Part shown: in pieces, positions 49,865-58,675 of the stretch | Layout of the letters: each line of letters begins with the position of its first letter | Numbering within the stretch: position 1 is the first letter of the stretch | The notes under the pieces: generated by a model | What the model saw: the letters and a program-made list of their open reading frames with translations, nothing else | The model's database searches: none | Told to the model about the DNA's origin: nothing | Made by a program: the position numbers and the translations under genes | Source of the DNA: Phytohabitans sp036906915 | Lineage (GTDB): Bacteria; Actinomycetota; Actinomycetes; Mycobacteriales; Micromonosporaceae | Direction of reading: 5' to 3' | Length of the DNA: 64,000 nt | Assembly: GCF_036906915.1 (NCBI RefSeq) | Contig: NZ_JBAKHX010000030.1 | Span: 1 to 64,000, forward strand

Positions 49865-50644
49865 TCAGCAGCGGGGGACGCTGGGTATGAAGCCGTCGTA
49901 ACCGGTGTACACGTACGTGTCCGACACGAACCGGCCGCTGCCGATGCGGTCCCAGATGTTGCTCGTGCCGTACGTGCCGGTGACCGTGGTGCCGGTGGTC
50001 TGGCAGTAGATGGTGACGCTGGCGCCGTCGGCGACGCTGCCGACCGCGCTGTACCCGGTGCCCGGCCCGGAACGGACCGTCAGAGCCGCGCCGGCCGTGT
50101 TGACCGTGCCCGCGCCGGTGTTGCCGCCGGAGCAGGCGTTGTCACTGGTGTACGTCTTGGTGCCCCAGTACAGCGCGAGGGCGCCGTTGAAGCGGATCTG
50201 GATGTCGCTGCCGCCCTGCCGCTGCTCGTAGTGCAGGTGCGGGCCGCTGGAGCCGCCGGTGTTACCAACCCAGCCGAGCACGGAGCCGTATCCGACGGTC
50301 TGCCCGACGGAGACGTTGAACCCGTTGAGGTGCGCGTAGTACGTCGTGTACCCGCTCCCGTGGTTGATGCGCACGTACTTGCCGTAGCTCGTGCTGCCCA
50401 GGTCGGTGACCCGGTCGACGGTGCCGGGTGCGCTCGCGACGACTGGGTCGCCGAGGTCGTCGGCGCGGTTGAAGTCGAGGGCGTTCGCGGGGCTGTGGTT
50501 GCTGCGCGTCTGCCCGGACCACGACTGTCCACAGGGGAATGGCACCTTGAACGCCGGTGCGGCCTGCGCCGTGCCGGGGTTCACCACGACCGCGGCCGCT
50601 ACGGCGACCAGCGCGGCGAGGATCGCGAGCGTACGTCTGTACAT
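49865..50644 (-). CDS. secreted M23 peptidase with SH3 domain
   Basis: A 259-residue secreted zinc peptidase of the LytM type. ATG at 50644 has AGGAGG six bases upstream and starts a signal peptide (1 to about 31, ending AQAAP). Zinc ligands are the His of SNHSPANALDFNRADD with its Asp, and the HxH of SSGPHLHYEQ. A C-terminal SH3-like domain (about 190-255: ALTVRSGPGTGYSAVGSVADGASVTIYC) should bind cell-wall peptide. It probably cleaves peptidoglycan cross-bridges or foreign cell walls. Divergent from the agl operon. Confidence 0.92.
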   Translation of the reverse strand: MYRRTLAILAALVAVAAAVVVNPGTAQAAPAFKVPFPCGQSWSGQTRSNHSPANALDFNRADDLGDPVVASAPGTVDRVTDLGSTSYGKYVRINHGSGYTTYYAHLNGFNVSVGQTVGYGSVLGWVGNTGGSSGPHLHYEQRQGGSDIQIRFNGALALYWGTKTYTSDNACSGGNTGAGTVNTAGAALTVRSGPGTGYSAVGSVADGASVTIYCQTTGTTVTGTYGTSNIWDRIGSGRFVSDTYVYTGYDGFIPSVPRC

Positions 50645-50732
50645 CCAAGACCTCCTATGGTGAAAACCTTCCATATAGATGAGTAGCTTGGCAGAAACCT
50701 TCAGATCTGTGAAGACCCGATCCACGAGCCAC

Positions 50733-50810
50733 TGGAAGCGCTCCCAAAGTTTCCGAATCGTTACGGCGCGTGTCCCCCGAAAGCCTGGACGAAAGATCGT
50801 GCAAGCGCTT
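50733..50810. promoter_or_regulatory. two LacI-type operators upstream of the agl operon
   Basis: TGGAAGCGCTCCCA at 50733-50746 and TGCAAGCGCTTACA at 50800-50813 (core AAGCGCTT at 50803-50810) are near-palindromes with the CG-centred core of LacI-family sites. They lie 71 and 138 bp before the binding-protein start. The LacI gene inside the operon is the likely binder, giving autoregulation. Confidence 0.6.
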
Positions 50811-50883
50811 ACATGTGAGGACGACGCCCCACTCAGTCGGGACCGGTGCGCGGGCCGGCGCACCGGCAAGGAAGGAGGACGGC

Positions 50884-52224
50884 ATGGCGGTCTTTCCCAG
50901 ACCACGCCAAGCCCTCGTGATCGCCAGCGTGGTAGGACTGGCGATCAGCGCCGCCGCATGCGGCGGTGACGACAGCGGAAGTGGCAACGGAGACTCGGCG
51001 GACTGCGCCGCTTTTGACAAGTACGACGGCAACGACGGCAAGAAGGTCTCGATCTACGCGTCCATCCGTGACACCGAGGCCGACCTGCTCGAGCAGTCCT
51101 GGGAGCAGTTCACCGAGTGCACCGGGATCGATATCGACTACGAGGGCAGCGGCGAGTTCGAGGCCCAACTCCAGGTGCGTGTCGACGGCGGCAACGCCCC
51201 CGACATCGCGTTCATCCCGCAGCCGGGTCTGCTGGCCACGTTCGCCAAGGCCGGCAAGCTCAAGGCGGCCCCCGCCGACACCAAGTCGGCGGCCGAGGCC
51301 AACTACCCGGCCGACTGGCTGAAGTACAGCACCGTCGACGGCACGTTCTACGGCGCGCCGCTCGGCTCCAACGTCAAGTCCTTCGTCTGGTACTCGCCGA
51401 AGCAGTTCCAGGAGAAGGGGTACGCGGTCCCGAAGACCTGGGCCGAGCTCATCTCGCTGAGTGACAAGATCGCGAGTACCGATCAAAAGCCGTGGTGTGC
51501 CGGTATCGAGTCCGGTGACGCCACCGGCTGGCCGGCGACCGACTGGCTCGAAGACCTCATGCTGCGCACCGCAGGCCCCGAGGTCTACGACCAGTGGGTG
51601 ACCCACGCGATCCCGTTCAATGCTCCCCAGGTCGCAACGGCGATGAACCAGGCCGGTGAGATCCTCAAGAACCCGAAGTACGTCAACGGCGGCTTCGGCG
51701 AGGTCAAGAGCATCTCGACGACCTCGTTCCAGGAGGCTGGTCTGCCGATCCTGGAAGGCAAGTGCTCCCTGCACCGGCAGGCGTCGTTCTACGCCAACCA
51801 GTGGCCCGAGGGCACCAAGGTGGCGGAGGACGGCGACGTGTTCGCGTTCTACTTCCCCGCCGTCGACCCGAGCAAGGGCGAGCCGGTGCTGGCCGCTGGT
51901 GAGTTCACCGTCGCCTTCGCCGACCGTCCCGAGGTCCAGGCGGTTCAGAACTACCTGGCTACCCCGGACTACGCCAACAGCCGCGCGAAGCTCGGCAACT
52001 GGGTCTCCGGCAGCCGGGGCGCGGACATCAACAACTTCGCCAACCCGATCGACAAGCTGTCAGTCCAGATCCTGCAGGACCAGAGCAAGGTGCTCCGGTT
52101 CGACGGGTCCGACCTGATGCCGTCGGCCGTCGGCGCCGGCACGCTGTGGCGCGGCATGGTCGACTGGATCAACGGCAGGGACACCGCCACCACTCTCTCG
52201 ACCGTCGAGAGTTCCTGGAAGTAA
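50884..52224 (+). CDS. aglE: alpha-glucoside ABC transporter substrate-binding lipoprotein
   Basis: Extracellular sugar-binding lipoprotein of 446 residues with lipobox AISAAACG. VSIYASIRDTEADLLEQSWEQFTECTGIDIDYEGSGEFEAQLQVRV is typical of the AglE/trehalose-maltose group. ATG at 50884 has AAGGAGGA about 6 bp upstream and starts the signal peptide; longer starts do not. It heads an aglE-F-G-R-A operon, so the cargo is probably an alpha-glucoside such as trehalose, sucrose or maltose. Two operator-like palindromes precede it, and repeats plus a hairpin follow it. Confidence 0.9.
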   Translation: MAVFPRPRQALVIASVVGLAISAAACGGDDSGSGNGDSADCAAFDKYDGNDGKKVSIYASIRDTEADLLEQSWEQFTECTGIDIDYEGSGEFEAQLQVRVDGGNAPDIAFIPQPGLLATFAKAGKLKAAPADTKSAAEANYPADWLKYSTVDGTFYGAPLGSNVKSFVWYSPKQFQEKGYAVPKTWAELISLSDKIASTDQKPWCAGIESGDATGWPATDWLEDLMLRTAGPEVYDQWVTHAIPFNAPQVATAMNQAGEILKNPKYVNGGFGEVKSISTTSFQEAGLPILEGKCSLHRQASFYANQWPEGTKVAEDGDVFAFYFPAVDPSKGEPVLAAGEFTVAFADRPEVQAVQNYLATPDYANSRAKLGNWVSGSRGADINNFANPIDKLSVQILQDQSKVLRFDGSDLMPSAVGAGTLWRGMVDWINGRDTATTLSTVESSWK

Positions 52225-52230
52225 ACCAAA

Positions 52231-52359
52231 CCGGCATTCGGGTCAATCGCCGCCGTTGGTCGCAACGGCTCCCACCGGGATCCGAAGGTGACCGCCCCCG
52301 GCATTCGGGTCAATCGCCGCCGTTGGTCACAACGGCTCCCACCGGGATCCGAAGGTGAC
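52231..52359. repeat. 67-bp direct repeat between aglE and aglF
   Basis: Copies start at 52231 and 52298 and share 61 of their first 62 bases; the single difference (gtcgcaacgg versus gtcacaacgg) falls in the loop of a small hairpin (CCGTTG/CAACGG) that each copy carries. The array lies 7 bp after the aglE stop. Confidence 0.88.
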
Positions 52360-52367
52360 GCCGCGAT

Positions 52368-52402
52368 GGCCGGCCCGGACCTCCTTGAGGTCCGGGCCGG
52401 CC
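52368..52402 (+). terminator. strong intra-operon hairpin between aglE and aglF
   Basis: A perfect 16-bp stem (52368-52383 with 52387-52402) has a 3-base loop and lies 20 bp before the aglF start. Such a structure between binding-protein and permease genes usually protects or partially terminates the mRNA so that far more binding protein than permease is made. Confidence 0.8.
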
Positions 52403-52421
52403 GATCCCCTCGGGAGGGTGG

Positions 52422-53471
52422 ATGGAATTCGAGGACATTTCTCCAAAACTGACCATGCTGCTGTACGGGCTCATCGCGTTCGTCGTGGTGGTCGGGGGGC
52501 TCCTGCTGCTGCTGGACACCGTGCCCGCGTTCTTCGGTCGCCGGCGGGAGCGCCGGCTCGTGGCCGTAGCGGCCGGTGACCTACCGGCGTCGGCTGTCAG
52601 GCCGCGCAAGCCGCGCGAGTACGGGCACGCGCTGTTCTTCCTGTTCCCGGTGCTGGTGCTGCTCGCCATCGGGCTAGTCGTGCCAGCGGTCCGTACGACC
52701 GTGCTGTCATTCATGAACGGCGACAGCTCGGAGTGGGTCGGGTTCGCCAACTACAGCTGGATGTTCACCAACAACGACGCGGTCAAGGTGCTGCTCAACA
52801 GCCTCCTGTGGGTGGTGCTGGTGCCCACGGTGGCCACGTCGGTCGGGCTGCTATACGCGGTACTGGTCGACAAGGCACGCCTGGAGGCGGTCGCCAAATC
52901 GCTGATCTTCCTGCCAATGGCGATCTCGTTCGTCGGCGCCAGCATCATCTGGAAGTTCGTGTACGCGTTCCGGTCGGAGGAGCAGAACCAGATCGGCCTG
53001 CTCAACCAGATCGTGGTCTGGTTCGGCGGCACGCCGAAGCAGTGGCTGCTCGACTCGCCGCTCAACACGCTGCTGCTGATCGTGGTCATGGTGTGGATCC
53101 AGGCGGGTTTCGCCATGGTCATCCTCTCCGCCGCGATCAAAGCGATCCCGGCCGACATCGTCGAGGCCGCCCGCCTCGACGGGGTCACCGCGTGGCAGAT
53201 GTTCTGGCGGGTGACGATGCCGAGCATCCGGCCGGCATTGATCGTCGTTGTCGTCGCCATCACGGTCGCCACGATGAAGATCTTCGACATCGTGCGCACC
53301 ATGACGAACGGCAACTACGACACCAACGTGATCGCGCTCGAGATGTACAACCAGTCTTTCCGGTACCAGGAGACCGGGCAGGGCTCGGCCCTCGCGGTCT
53401 TCCTGTTCCTGCTGGTCATCCCCATCGTGATCTTCCAGATCCGCAACCTCCGGAAGCAGCGGGAGATCTGA
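52422..53471 (+). CDS. aglF: alpha-glucoside ABC transporter permease, MalF type
   Basis: Membrane permease of 349 residues with about eight hydrophobic segments: one early anchor (about 12-34) plus the core six. The EAA loop reads EAARLDGVTAWQMFWRVTMP (about 248-267). ATG at 52422 follows a GGAGGG. The next permease starts 1 bp after its stop. It is distinctive of AglF in having a long N-terminal extension before the first core helix. Confidence 0.91.
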   Translation: MEFEDISPKLTMLLYGLIAFVVVVGGLLLLLDTVPAFFGRRRERRLVAVAAGDLPASAVRPRKPREYGHALFFLFPVLVLLAIGLVVPAVRTTVLSFMNGDSSEWVGFANYSWMFTNNDAVKVLLNSLLWVVLVPTVATSVGLLYAVLVDKARLEAVAKSLIFLPMAISFVGASIIWKFVYAFRSEEQNQIGLLNQIVVWFGGTPKQWLLDSPLNTLLLIVVMVWIQAGFAMVILSAAIKAIPADIVEAARLDGVTAWQMFWRVTMPSIRPALIVVVVAITVATMKIFDIVRTMTNGNYDTNVIALEMYNQSFRYQETGQGSALAVFLFLLVIPIVIFQIRNLRKQREI

Positions 53472-53472
53472 C

Positions 53473-54435
53473 ATGGCAACCACGACACCGGTACTGCCGG
53501 GCACGACCGCGCAGGAGCAGCCGCGGACGGCCGCCGGCCGGGTCCGCAAGCGGCTGAACACCCGGACGGCCACGATCGTCTCGATCATCATCGCGCTGCT
53601 CTGGACGATCCCGACGTTCGGGCTGTTCGTCTCGTCGCTGCGACCGGAGCAAGACATCAAGACCACCGGGTGGTGGACGTTCTTCAGCAACCCCGCTTTC
53701 ACGCTGGAGAACTACAACGAGGTGCTCTTCGGCCAGTCCGCCTCGTCCGGGCGGTTGGCCAACTACTTCGTCAACTCGGTAGTCATCACGATCCCCTCGG
53801 TGCTCTTCCCGATCGCGTTCGCGGCGATGGCGGCGTACGCGCTGTCCTGGATCAGGTTCCGCGGCCGCGACTGGATCTACGTGGGGATCTTCGCGCTGCA
53901 GATCGTACCGCTCCAGATGGCGCTGGTGCCGCTGCTGAGCTTCTTCTCCCGCGGGGTCACCCTCGCCGGCATCACGCTGATGCCCGCATGGCAACTCGAC
54001 GACGAGCAGAAGTTCGTCCAGGTGTGGTTCGCGCACACCTGCTTCGCGCTGCCGTTCGCCGTCTTCCTGCTGCACAACTTCGTTTCCCAGCTCCCCGGTG
54101 AGCTTATGGAGGCGGCCAGGGTCGACGGCGCCAGCCACGCGAAGATCTTCCGGACCATCGTCCTCCCGCTGATCACGCCGGCGCTCGCGTCGCTGACGAT
54201 CTTCCAGTTCCTCTGGGTGTGGAATGACCTGCTGGTCGCGCTGATCTTCGCCGGCGGCAGCGACGAAACCGCACCGCTGACGGTACGGCTGGCGGAGCTG
54301 GCCGGCACCCGAGGCAACGAATGGCAACGGCTGACCTCCGGCGCCTTCGTGGCAATCGTCATCCCGCTGATCGTGTTCCTGTCCCTCCAGCGGTACTTCG
54401 TCCGCGGCCTGCTCACCGGCAGCGTCAAGGGCTAG
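53473..54435 (+). CDS. aglG: alpha-glucoside ABC transporter permease, MalG type
   Basis: Membrane permease of 320 residues with about six hydrophobic helices and the EAA loop EAARVDGASHAKIFRTIVLP (about 216-235). The C-terminus RYFVRGLLTGSVKG is typical of MalG-type subunits. It lies 1 bp after aglF. The operon has no ATPase, as in other actinobacterial agl loci where MsiK serves several importers. Confidence 0.91.
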   Translation: MATTTPVLPGTTAQEQPRTAAGRVRKRLNTRTATIVSIIIALLWTIPTFGLFVSSLRPEQDIKTTGWWTFFSNPAFTLENYNEVLFGQSASSGRLANYFVNSVVITIPSVLFPIAFAAMAAYALSWIRFRGRDWIYVGIFALQIVPLQMALVPLLSFFSRGVTLAGITLMPAWQLDDEQKFVQVWFAHTCFALPFAVFLLHNFVSQLPGELMEAARVDGASHAKIFRTIVLPLITPALASLTIFQFLWVWNDLLVALIFAGGSDETAPLTVRLAELAGTRGNEWQRLTSGAFVAIVIPLIVFLSLQRYFVRGLLTGSVKG

Positions 54436-54453
54436 CTACCGAAAGGGTGCGGC

Positions 54454-55473
54454 GTGCCTCGGATCGATGACGTCGCGAGGCTGGCCGGAGTGTCGACGGC
54501 CACCGTTTCCCGAGCGTTGCGCGGCCTGCCAACAGTGTCCGAGGCCACCCGGTCCCGGGTACTGGAGGCGGCCGCGCAGCTCGGGTACATCGCCTCGCCC
54601 AGCGCGTCCCGGCTGGCCGGTGGCAAGACCCGGTCGGTGGCGGTCGTCGTGCCGAGGATCACCCGGTGGTTCTTCGCCACCGTGGTGGAGGCCGCGGAGG
54701 ACGCCTTCCACCAGGCCGGCTACGACCTGCTCCTCTACAACCTCGGCGGCAGCGAGCACGAACGCCAGCGACTGTTGCACACCTCCGCCCTGTACAAGCG
54801 TGTCGACGCGGTGATGCTCGTGGCCACCCCGCTGCTCACCGACGACCTCACCTCCGTCACCGGGCTCAGGCTGCCCGGGGTCACGGTCAGCTCCGGCACC
54901 CGGGTGCCCGGCTGGCCCAGTATCCGGATCGACGACGTCGCGGCGGCGCGTACCGCGACCGAACATCTCATCGGGCTCGGACACCGGCGGATCGCGCACA
55001 TCTCCGGCGACCCCTCCGACGAGCTGGCCTTCACCACACACATTGACCGGCGCCGGGGCTGGTGCCAAGCGCTCCTGGCGGCGGGCGTCGAGCCCGACCC
55101 GCAGCTCGACGTCGAGGCGGAGTTCACCGTCGCCGGCGGCGGGCGCTCGGTGGCCGAGCTGTTGCGGCGCGGCGCGCCACCGACCGCGATCTTCGCGGCC
55201 TGCGACGAGATCGCCATGGGCGCGATGGCCGCGCTGCGCCAGGCCGGTCTGCGGGTACCCGCCGACGTCAGCGTGATCGGCATCGACGACCACGACCTCG
55301 CGGGCGTGGTGGGGCTCACCACCGTTGCTCAGCCGGCCGTCGAGCAGGGTCGGCTTGCGGCCGCGACGCTGCTGCGCCCTCTCACGCAGGCCGACGGCCC
55401 GGTCGACGAGACCGTGATCCTGCCAACACGTCTCATCGTGCGTGAATCCACCGCACCGCCTCGGGCACACTAG
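54454..55473 (+). CDS. LacI-family regulator of the agl operon
   Basis: Repressor of 339 residues starting at GTG 54454 with a good GAAAGG upstream. Helix-turn-helix: RIDDVARLAGVSTATVSRALRG; hinge helix about 46-58; sugar-sensing domain follows. It sits between the permease and alpha-glucosidase genes, as AglR does in related loci, and probably binds the AAGCGCTT palindromes upstream of the binding-protein gene, with an alpha-glucoside as inducer. Confidence 0.9.
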   Translation: MPRIDDVARLAGVSTATVSRALRGLPTVSEATRSRVLEAAAQLGYIASPSASRLAGGKTRSVAVVVPRITRWFFATVVEAAEDAFHQAGYDLLLYNLGGSEHERQRLLHTSALYKRVDAVMLVATPLLTDDLTSVTGLRLPGVTVSSGTRVPGWPSIRIDDVAAARTATEHLIGLGHRRIAHISGDPSDELAFTTHIDRRRGWCQALLAAGVEPDPQLDVEAEFTVAGGGRSVAELLRRGAPPTAIFAACDEIAMGAMAALRQAGLRVPADVSVIGIDDHDLAGVVGLTTVAQPAVEQGRLAAATLLRPLTQADGPVDETVILPTRLIVRESTAPPRAH

Positions 55474-55478
55474 ATCCC

Positions 55479-57137
55479 ATGCCAGAGCAGAAGGCACCCC
55501 ACGAAGACGCTCCGCTGCGCTCCTCGTCTCCGCGGGAAGCCCGCAGCGCGCCCTGGTGGCGCCACGCGGTTATCTACCAGGTGTACCCGCGATCCTGGGC
55601 CGACTCCGACGGTGACGGCGTCGGCGACCTGCCCGGCATCACGGCCCGCCTCGACCACCTCGTCGAGCTGGGCGTCGACGCGCTGTGGCTCTCGCCGTTC
55701 TACCCGTCCCCGCAGGCCGACGCCGGCTACGACGTGTCCGACTACCGCGACGTCGATCCGGTCTTCGGCCGCCTCGAAGACGCCGACAAGCTCCTCGCCG
55801 CCGCCCGCGAACGCGGACTGCGGGTGATCGTCGACCTGGTGCCCAACCACACGTCGAGCGAGCACCCCTGGTTCCGCGCGGCGCTCGCCGCCGGCCCGGG
55901 CAGCCCGGAGCGCGCGCGCTACATCTTCCGCCCCGAAAAGCCCAACAACTGGGAGAGCACGTTCGGCGGGCCGGCGTGGACGCAGGTGCCGGACGGTGAG
56001 TGGTACCTGCACCTGTTCGACGCCGCACAGCCCGACCTGAACTGGGACCACCCCGAGGTGCGCGCCGAGTTCCTCGATATCCTGCGTTTCTGGCTCGACC
56101 GGGGCGTCGACGGGTTCCGCGTCGACGTCGCGCACGGCCTGGTCAAGCAGGCCGACCTCGCCGACTGGCACTACCCCGCCGAGCTGCTGACCGGCACCGA
56201 AGCCGAGCGCCCGCGGCCGCCCATGTGGGACCAGGATGCCGTACACGAGATCTACCGCGACTGGCGACGGTTGATCGACGAGTACCAGGGCGAACGCGTC
56301 CTCGTCGCCGAGGCGTGGGTGCAGCCCGCAGAGCGGCTGGCGGCCTACGTGCGGCCCGACGAGATGCACCAGGCGTTCAACTTCGAGTACCTGGAGGCGT
56401 CCTGGAGCGCCGACGCGCAGTACGCGGTGATCACCAGGTCGCTGGCGGCGAGCGCGGCGGTCGACGCGCCAACGACATGGGTGCTGTCGAACCACGACGT
56501 GGTGCGGCACGCGTCGCGCCTCGGCCTGCCCGTCGGCACGCCCCGCCCGTCCGGCATAGGCCCCGACGACCCGCAGCCAGACCCCGTGCTCGGCCTGCGC
56601 CGCGCGCGGGCGGCCACCCTGCTGATGCTGGGCCTGCCCGGCTCGGCCTACCTGTACCAGGGCGAGGAGCTGGGCCTGCCCGAGCATCTCGCGGTGCCCG
56701 ACGAGGCGCGGCAGGACCCGATGTTCCGCCGCACCGGCGGAAAGGCGAAGGGGCGCGACGGCTGCCGCGTGCCGATCCCGTGGGAAGCGGACGCGCCGTC
56801 GTACGGCTTCGGCCCCACCGACGCGAGCTGGCTGCCGCAGCCGCCGAGCTGGGCGGAGTACGCGGTCGACCGGCAGCGCGGCGTCCCCGGCTCGACGTAC
56901 GAGCTGTACCGGGCGGCGTTGCGGCTGCGCGCCCAGCACACGCTCGGCACCGGCTCGCTGTCCTGGGAGACCACCAGCGAAGACCTGCTGGCCTTCCGCA
57001 ACAGCGACGTGTACGTGCTGACCAACTTCGGCCCCGAGCCGGCTCCCCTCCCGACCGGCCTGACCCCCCTGCTCTCCAGCTCCCCCTTGGACGAGGCCGG
57101 CCGCGTCCCCCAGGACGTGACGGTCTGGGCGGTCTAG
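55479..57137 (+). CDS. aglA: GH13 alpha-glucosidase
   Basis: Cytoplasmic alpha-glucosidase of 552 residues hydrolysing imported alpha-glucosides. GH13 motifs: DLVPNHTS (region I), DGFRVDVAHG with nucleophile Asp216 (region II), LVAEAWV with acid/base Glu278 (region III) and VLSNHDVVRH with Asp340 (region IV). The start QVYPRSWADSDGDGVGDLPGITARLDHL is the usual oligo-1,6-glucosidase/alpha-glucosidase opening. It starts 5 bp after the LacI gene and completes the agl operon. Confidence 0.94.
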   Translation: MPEQKAPHEDAPLRSSSPREARSAPWWRHAVIYQVYPRSWADSDGDGVGDLPGITARLDHLVELGVDALWLSPFYPSPQADAGYDVSDYRDVDPVFGRLEDADKLLAAARERGLRVIVDLVPNHTSSEHPWFRAALAAGPGSPERARYIFRPEKPNNWESTFGGPAWTQVPDGEWYLHLFDAAQPDLNWDHPEVRAEFLDILRFWLDRGVDGFRVDVAHGLVKQADLADWHYPAELLTGTEAERPRPPMWDQDAVHEIYRDWRRLIDEYQGERVLVAEAWVQPAERLAAYVRPDEMHQAFNFEYLEASWSADAQYAVITRSLAASAAVDAPTTWVLSNHDVVRHASRLGLPVGTPRPSGIGPDDPQPDPVLGLRRARAATLLMLGLPGSAYLYQGEELGLPEHLAVPDEARQDPMFRRTGGKAKGRDGCRVPIPWEADAPSYGFGPTDASWLPQPPSWAEYAVDRQRGVPGSTYELYRAALRLRAQHTLGTGSLSWETTSEDLLAFRNSDVYVLTNFGPEPAPLPTGLTPLLSSSPLDEAGRVPQDVTVWAV

Positions 57138-57144
57138 CGCGGTG

Positions 57145-58566
57145 CTAGCGGGCGGCGGTTTCCGCCGCCCGCTCGGCGCGGGCTTCGAGCAGCGCGTGCA
57201 CCTCGGCGATGTCGCGCGGCGAGGTCCGGGACGCGAGCCAGTACATGATGCCGGTCGGCACGAAGAACAGCTGGAACGCGGCCAGCCCGACCGCGTAGTT
57301 CAACGGCGGTGGGAACGGCCCCTGCAAGGCCCGGAAGACCACACCAACCATGCCGTTCCCGGCCGCGCGGCCCACGCCGTTCGCGAGGTTGCCCAGGCTG
57401 TACACCGTGCCGCGGTGCTCGGGCAGGTTGACGTCCGCGATCAGGGCGAACCAGTTCGGCGAGTTCGCCGAGGTCAGCGCCAGCGCCACGATCGCCGCCA
57501 GGAGGCTGAGCCCCACCGTCGGCTCGGTCACCACGCTGCCGAGCACAGCCCGGATCACCGCCCCGGCTGGGGCGCCGTCCGGCACGTCCACGCGCAACGG
57601 CACGAAGAACAGCACGAAGTAGAACGGCAGCGCCGCGAGCACGCCCACCGCCGCGACGAGGGCCCGGCCCCGAGGTGTACGCCGTTGCAGCCGGTCACCC
57701 ACCAGACCGCCCACAATCGACAGTGCGCCGCCGAGCTGGAAGAGGATCGCGAAGACGCTGCCCACCACGATCGCGGTGTCCTCGCTGTACCCCTGCGCCT
57801 CGGCCCGCTCCCGGAAGAGCACCGGCAGCCACACCAGCGAACCGAACGCCATCTGCGCCGTCACGCCCTGCAACACCAGCCAGACGTTGGTGCGCCGCCG
57901 CAGGATGGTCGGCAGGTCGGAGCGGCTGATCCGGTAGTCGTAGTCTCCGCCGCGCGCCAGCACGCCCTTCAGCTCGGTGTCGCTCTGCCCGCGCCGGATG
58001 TCGTACGTGAACAGGTACGCGGCGGTGGCGACCAGACCGACGACGGTGAGAGTGAGGAAAGGCAGCCGCCAGTCGCCACGGCCGAGCAAGCCACCAACAA
58101 GCGTGCCGGCCAGCGTGCCGACGCCCTGTGACAGGCCCCACAGGCTCATCACCAGACCCCGTCGCCGAGGCGAGATCAGGTCACTGACCACGGAAAACCC
58201 GACCGACGCCACCGCGCCCAACCCGATCGCCGCCAGTACCTGAGCAGCGAAGAACGCCGCGTAACCGCCCGACAACGCGGTGCCAGCGGTGCCAGCCGCC
58301 CACAGCAGCGTGCCCGTCATCAGCAGCGGCTTCCGGTTGCCCCGGTCGCCCGTGTACGCCCAGCCGACGGCCGCGATCGCACTGACCAGAAACGTGACCG
58401 CTGTAACGAGCCCGATCGCGCTCTCCGGCACCTCCAGCGCGTCGCCGATTTTCCCGTACAGCGGCGGCGCCAGACCGATCGCGACGTTGTCGAGGGAGGC
58501 GAGCACCACGAAGACAGCCACGCTGTAGGTCCGGTGACCTTGCCCGCCGCGTCTCATGACCGGCAC
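57145..58566 (-). CDS. MFS transporter
   Basis: Major facilitator superfamily permease of 473 residues with about twelve helices. Family signatures include the loop 2-3 motif GWAYTGDRGNRKPLL and DLISPRRRGLVMSLWGLSQGVGTLAG in the first half. FAILFQLGGALSIVGGLVGDRLQRRTPRGRAL is the matching loop in the second half. It resembles sugar-phosphate/spinster-like or multidrug MFS proteins; substrate unknown. The start may be 58566 or ATG 58557. It converges with aglA, and the shared terminator lies in its last codons. Confidence 0.86.
   Translation of the reverse strand: MPVMRRGGQGHRTYSVAVFVVLASLDNVAIGLAPPLYGKIGDALEVPESAIGLVTAVTFLVSAIAAVGWAYTGDRGNRKPLLMTGTLLWAAGTAGTALSGGYAAFFAAQVLAAIGLGAVASVGFSVVSDLISPRRRGLVMSLWGLSQGVGTLAGTLVGGLLGRGDWRLPFLTLTVVGLVATAAYLFTYDIRRGQSDTELKGVLARGGDYDYRISRSDLPTILRRRTNVWLVLQGVTAQMAFGSLVWLPVLFRERAEAQGYSEDTAIVVGSVFAILFQLGGALSIVGGLVGDRLQRRTPRGRALVAAVGVLAALPFYFVLFFVPLRVDVPDGAPAGAVIRAVLGSVVTEPTVGLSLLAAIVALALTSANSPNWFALIADVNLPEHRGTVYSLGNLANGVGRAAGNGMVGVVFRALQGPFPPPLNYAVGLAAFQLFFVPTGIMYWLASRTSPRDIAEVHALLEARAERAAETAAR
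57147..57173. terminator. terminator between aglA and the MFS gene
   Basis: A perfect 12-bp stem (agcgggcggcgg with ccgccgcccgct) around ttt starts 9 bp after the aglA stop and includes the end of the converging MFS gene. Confidence 0.8.
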
Positions 58567-58675
58567 CCAACCAGCAACAGATCACGAACCGGTAGCGCCA
58601 CGCCCGGGCAACGACCTCTTACAATGGCGAGACTCCCGACGATCCGACCGACCCGATCCGACCGAAAGGGTGAGC

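Noticed and set aside
49531..49890. 119-codon frame through the 105-bp repeats
   Set aside because: It is open only because the period is a multiple of three; it begins as an out-of-frame shadow of the MHYT gene.
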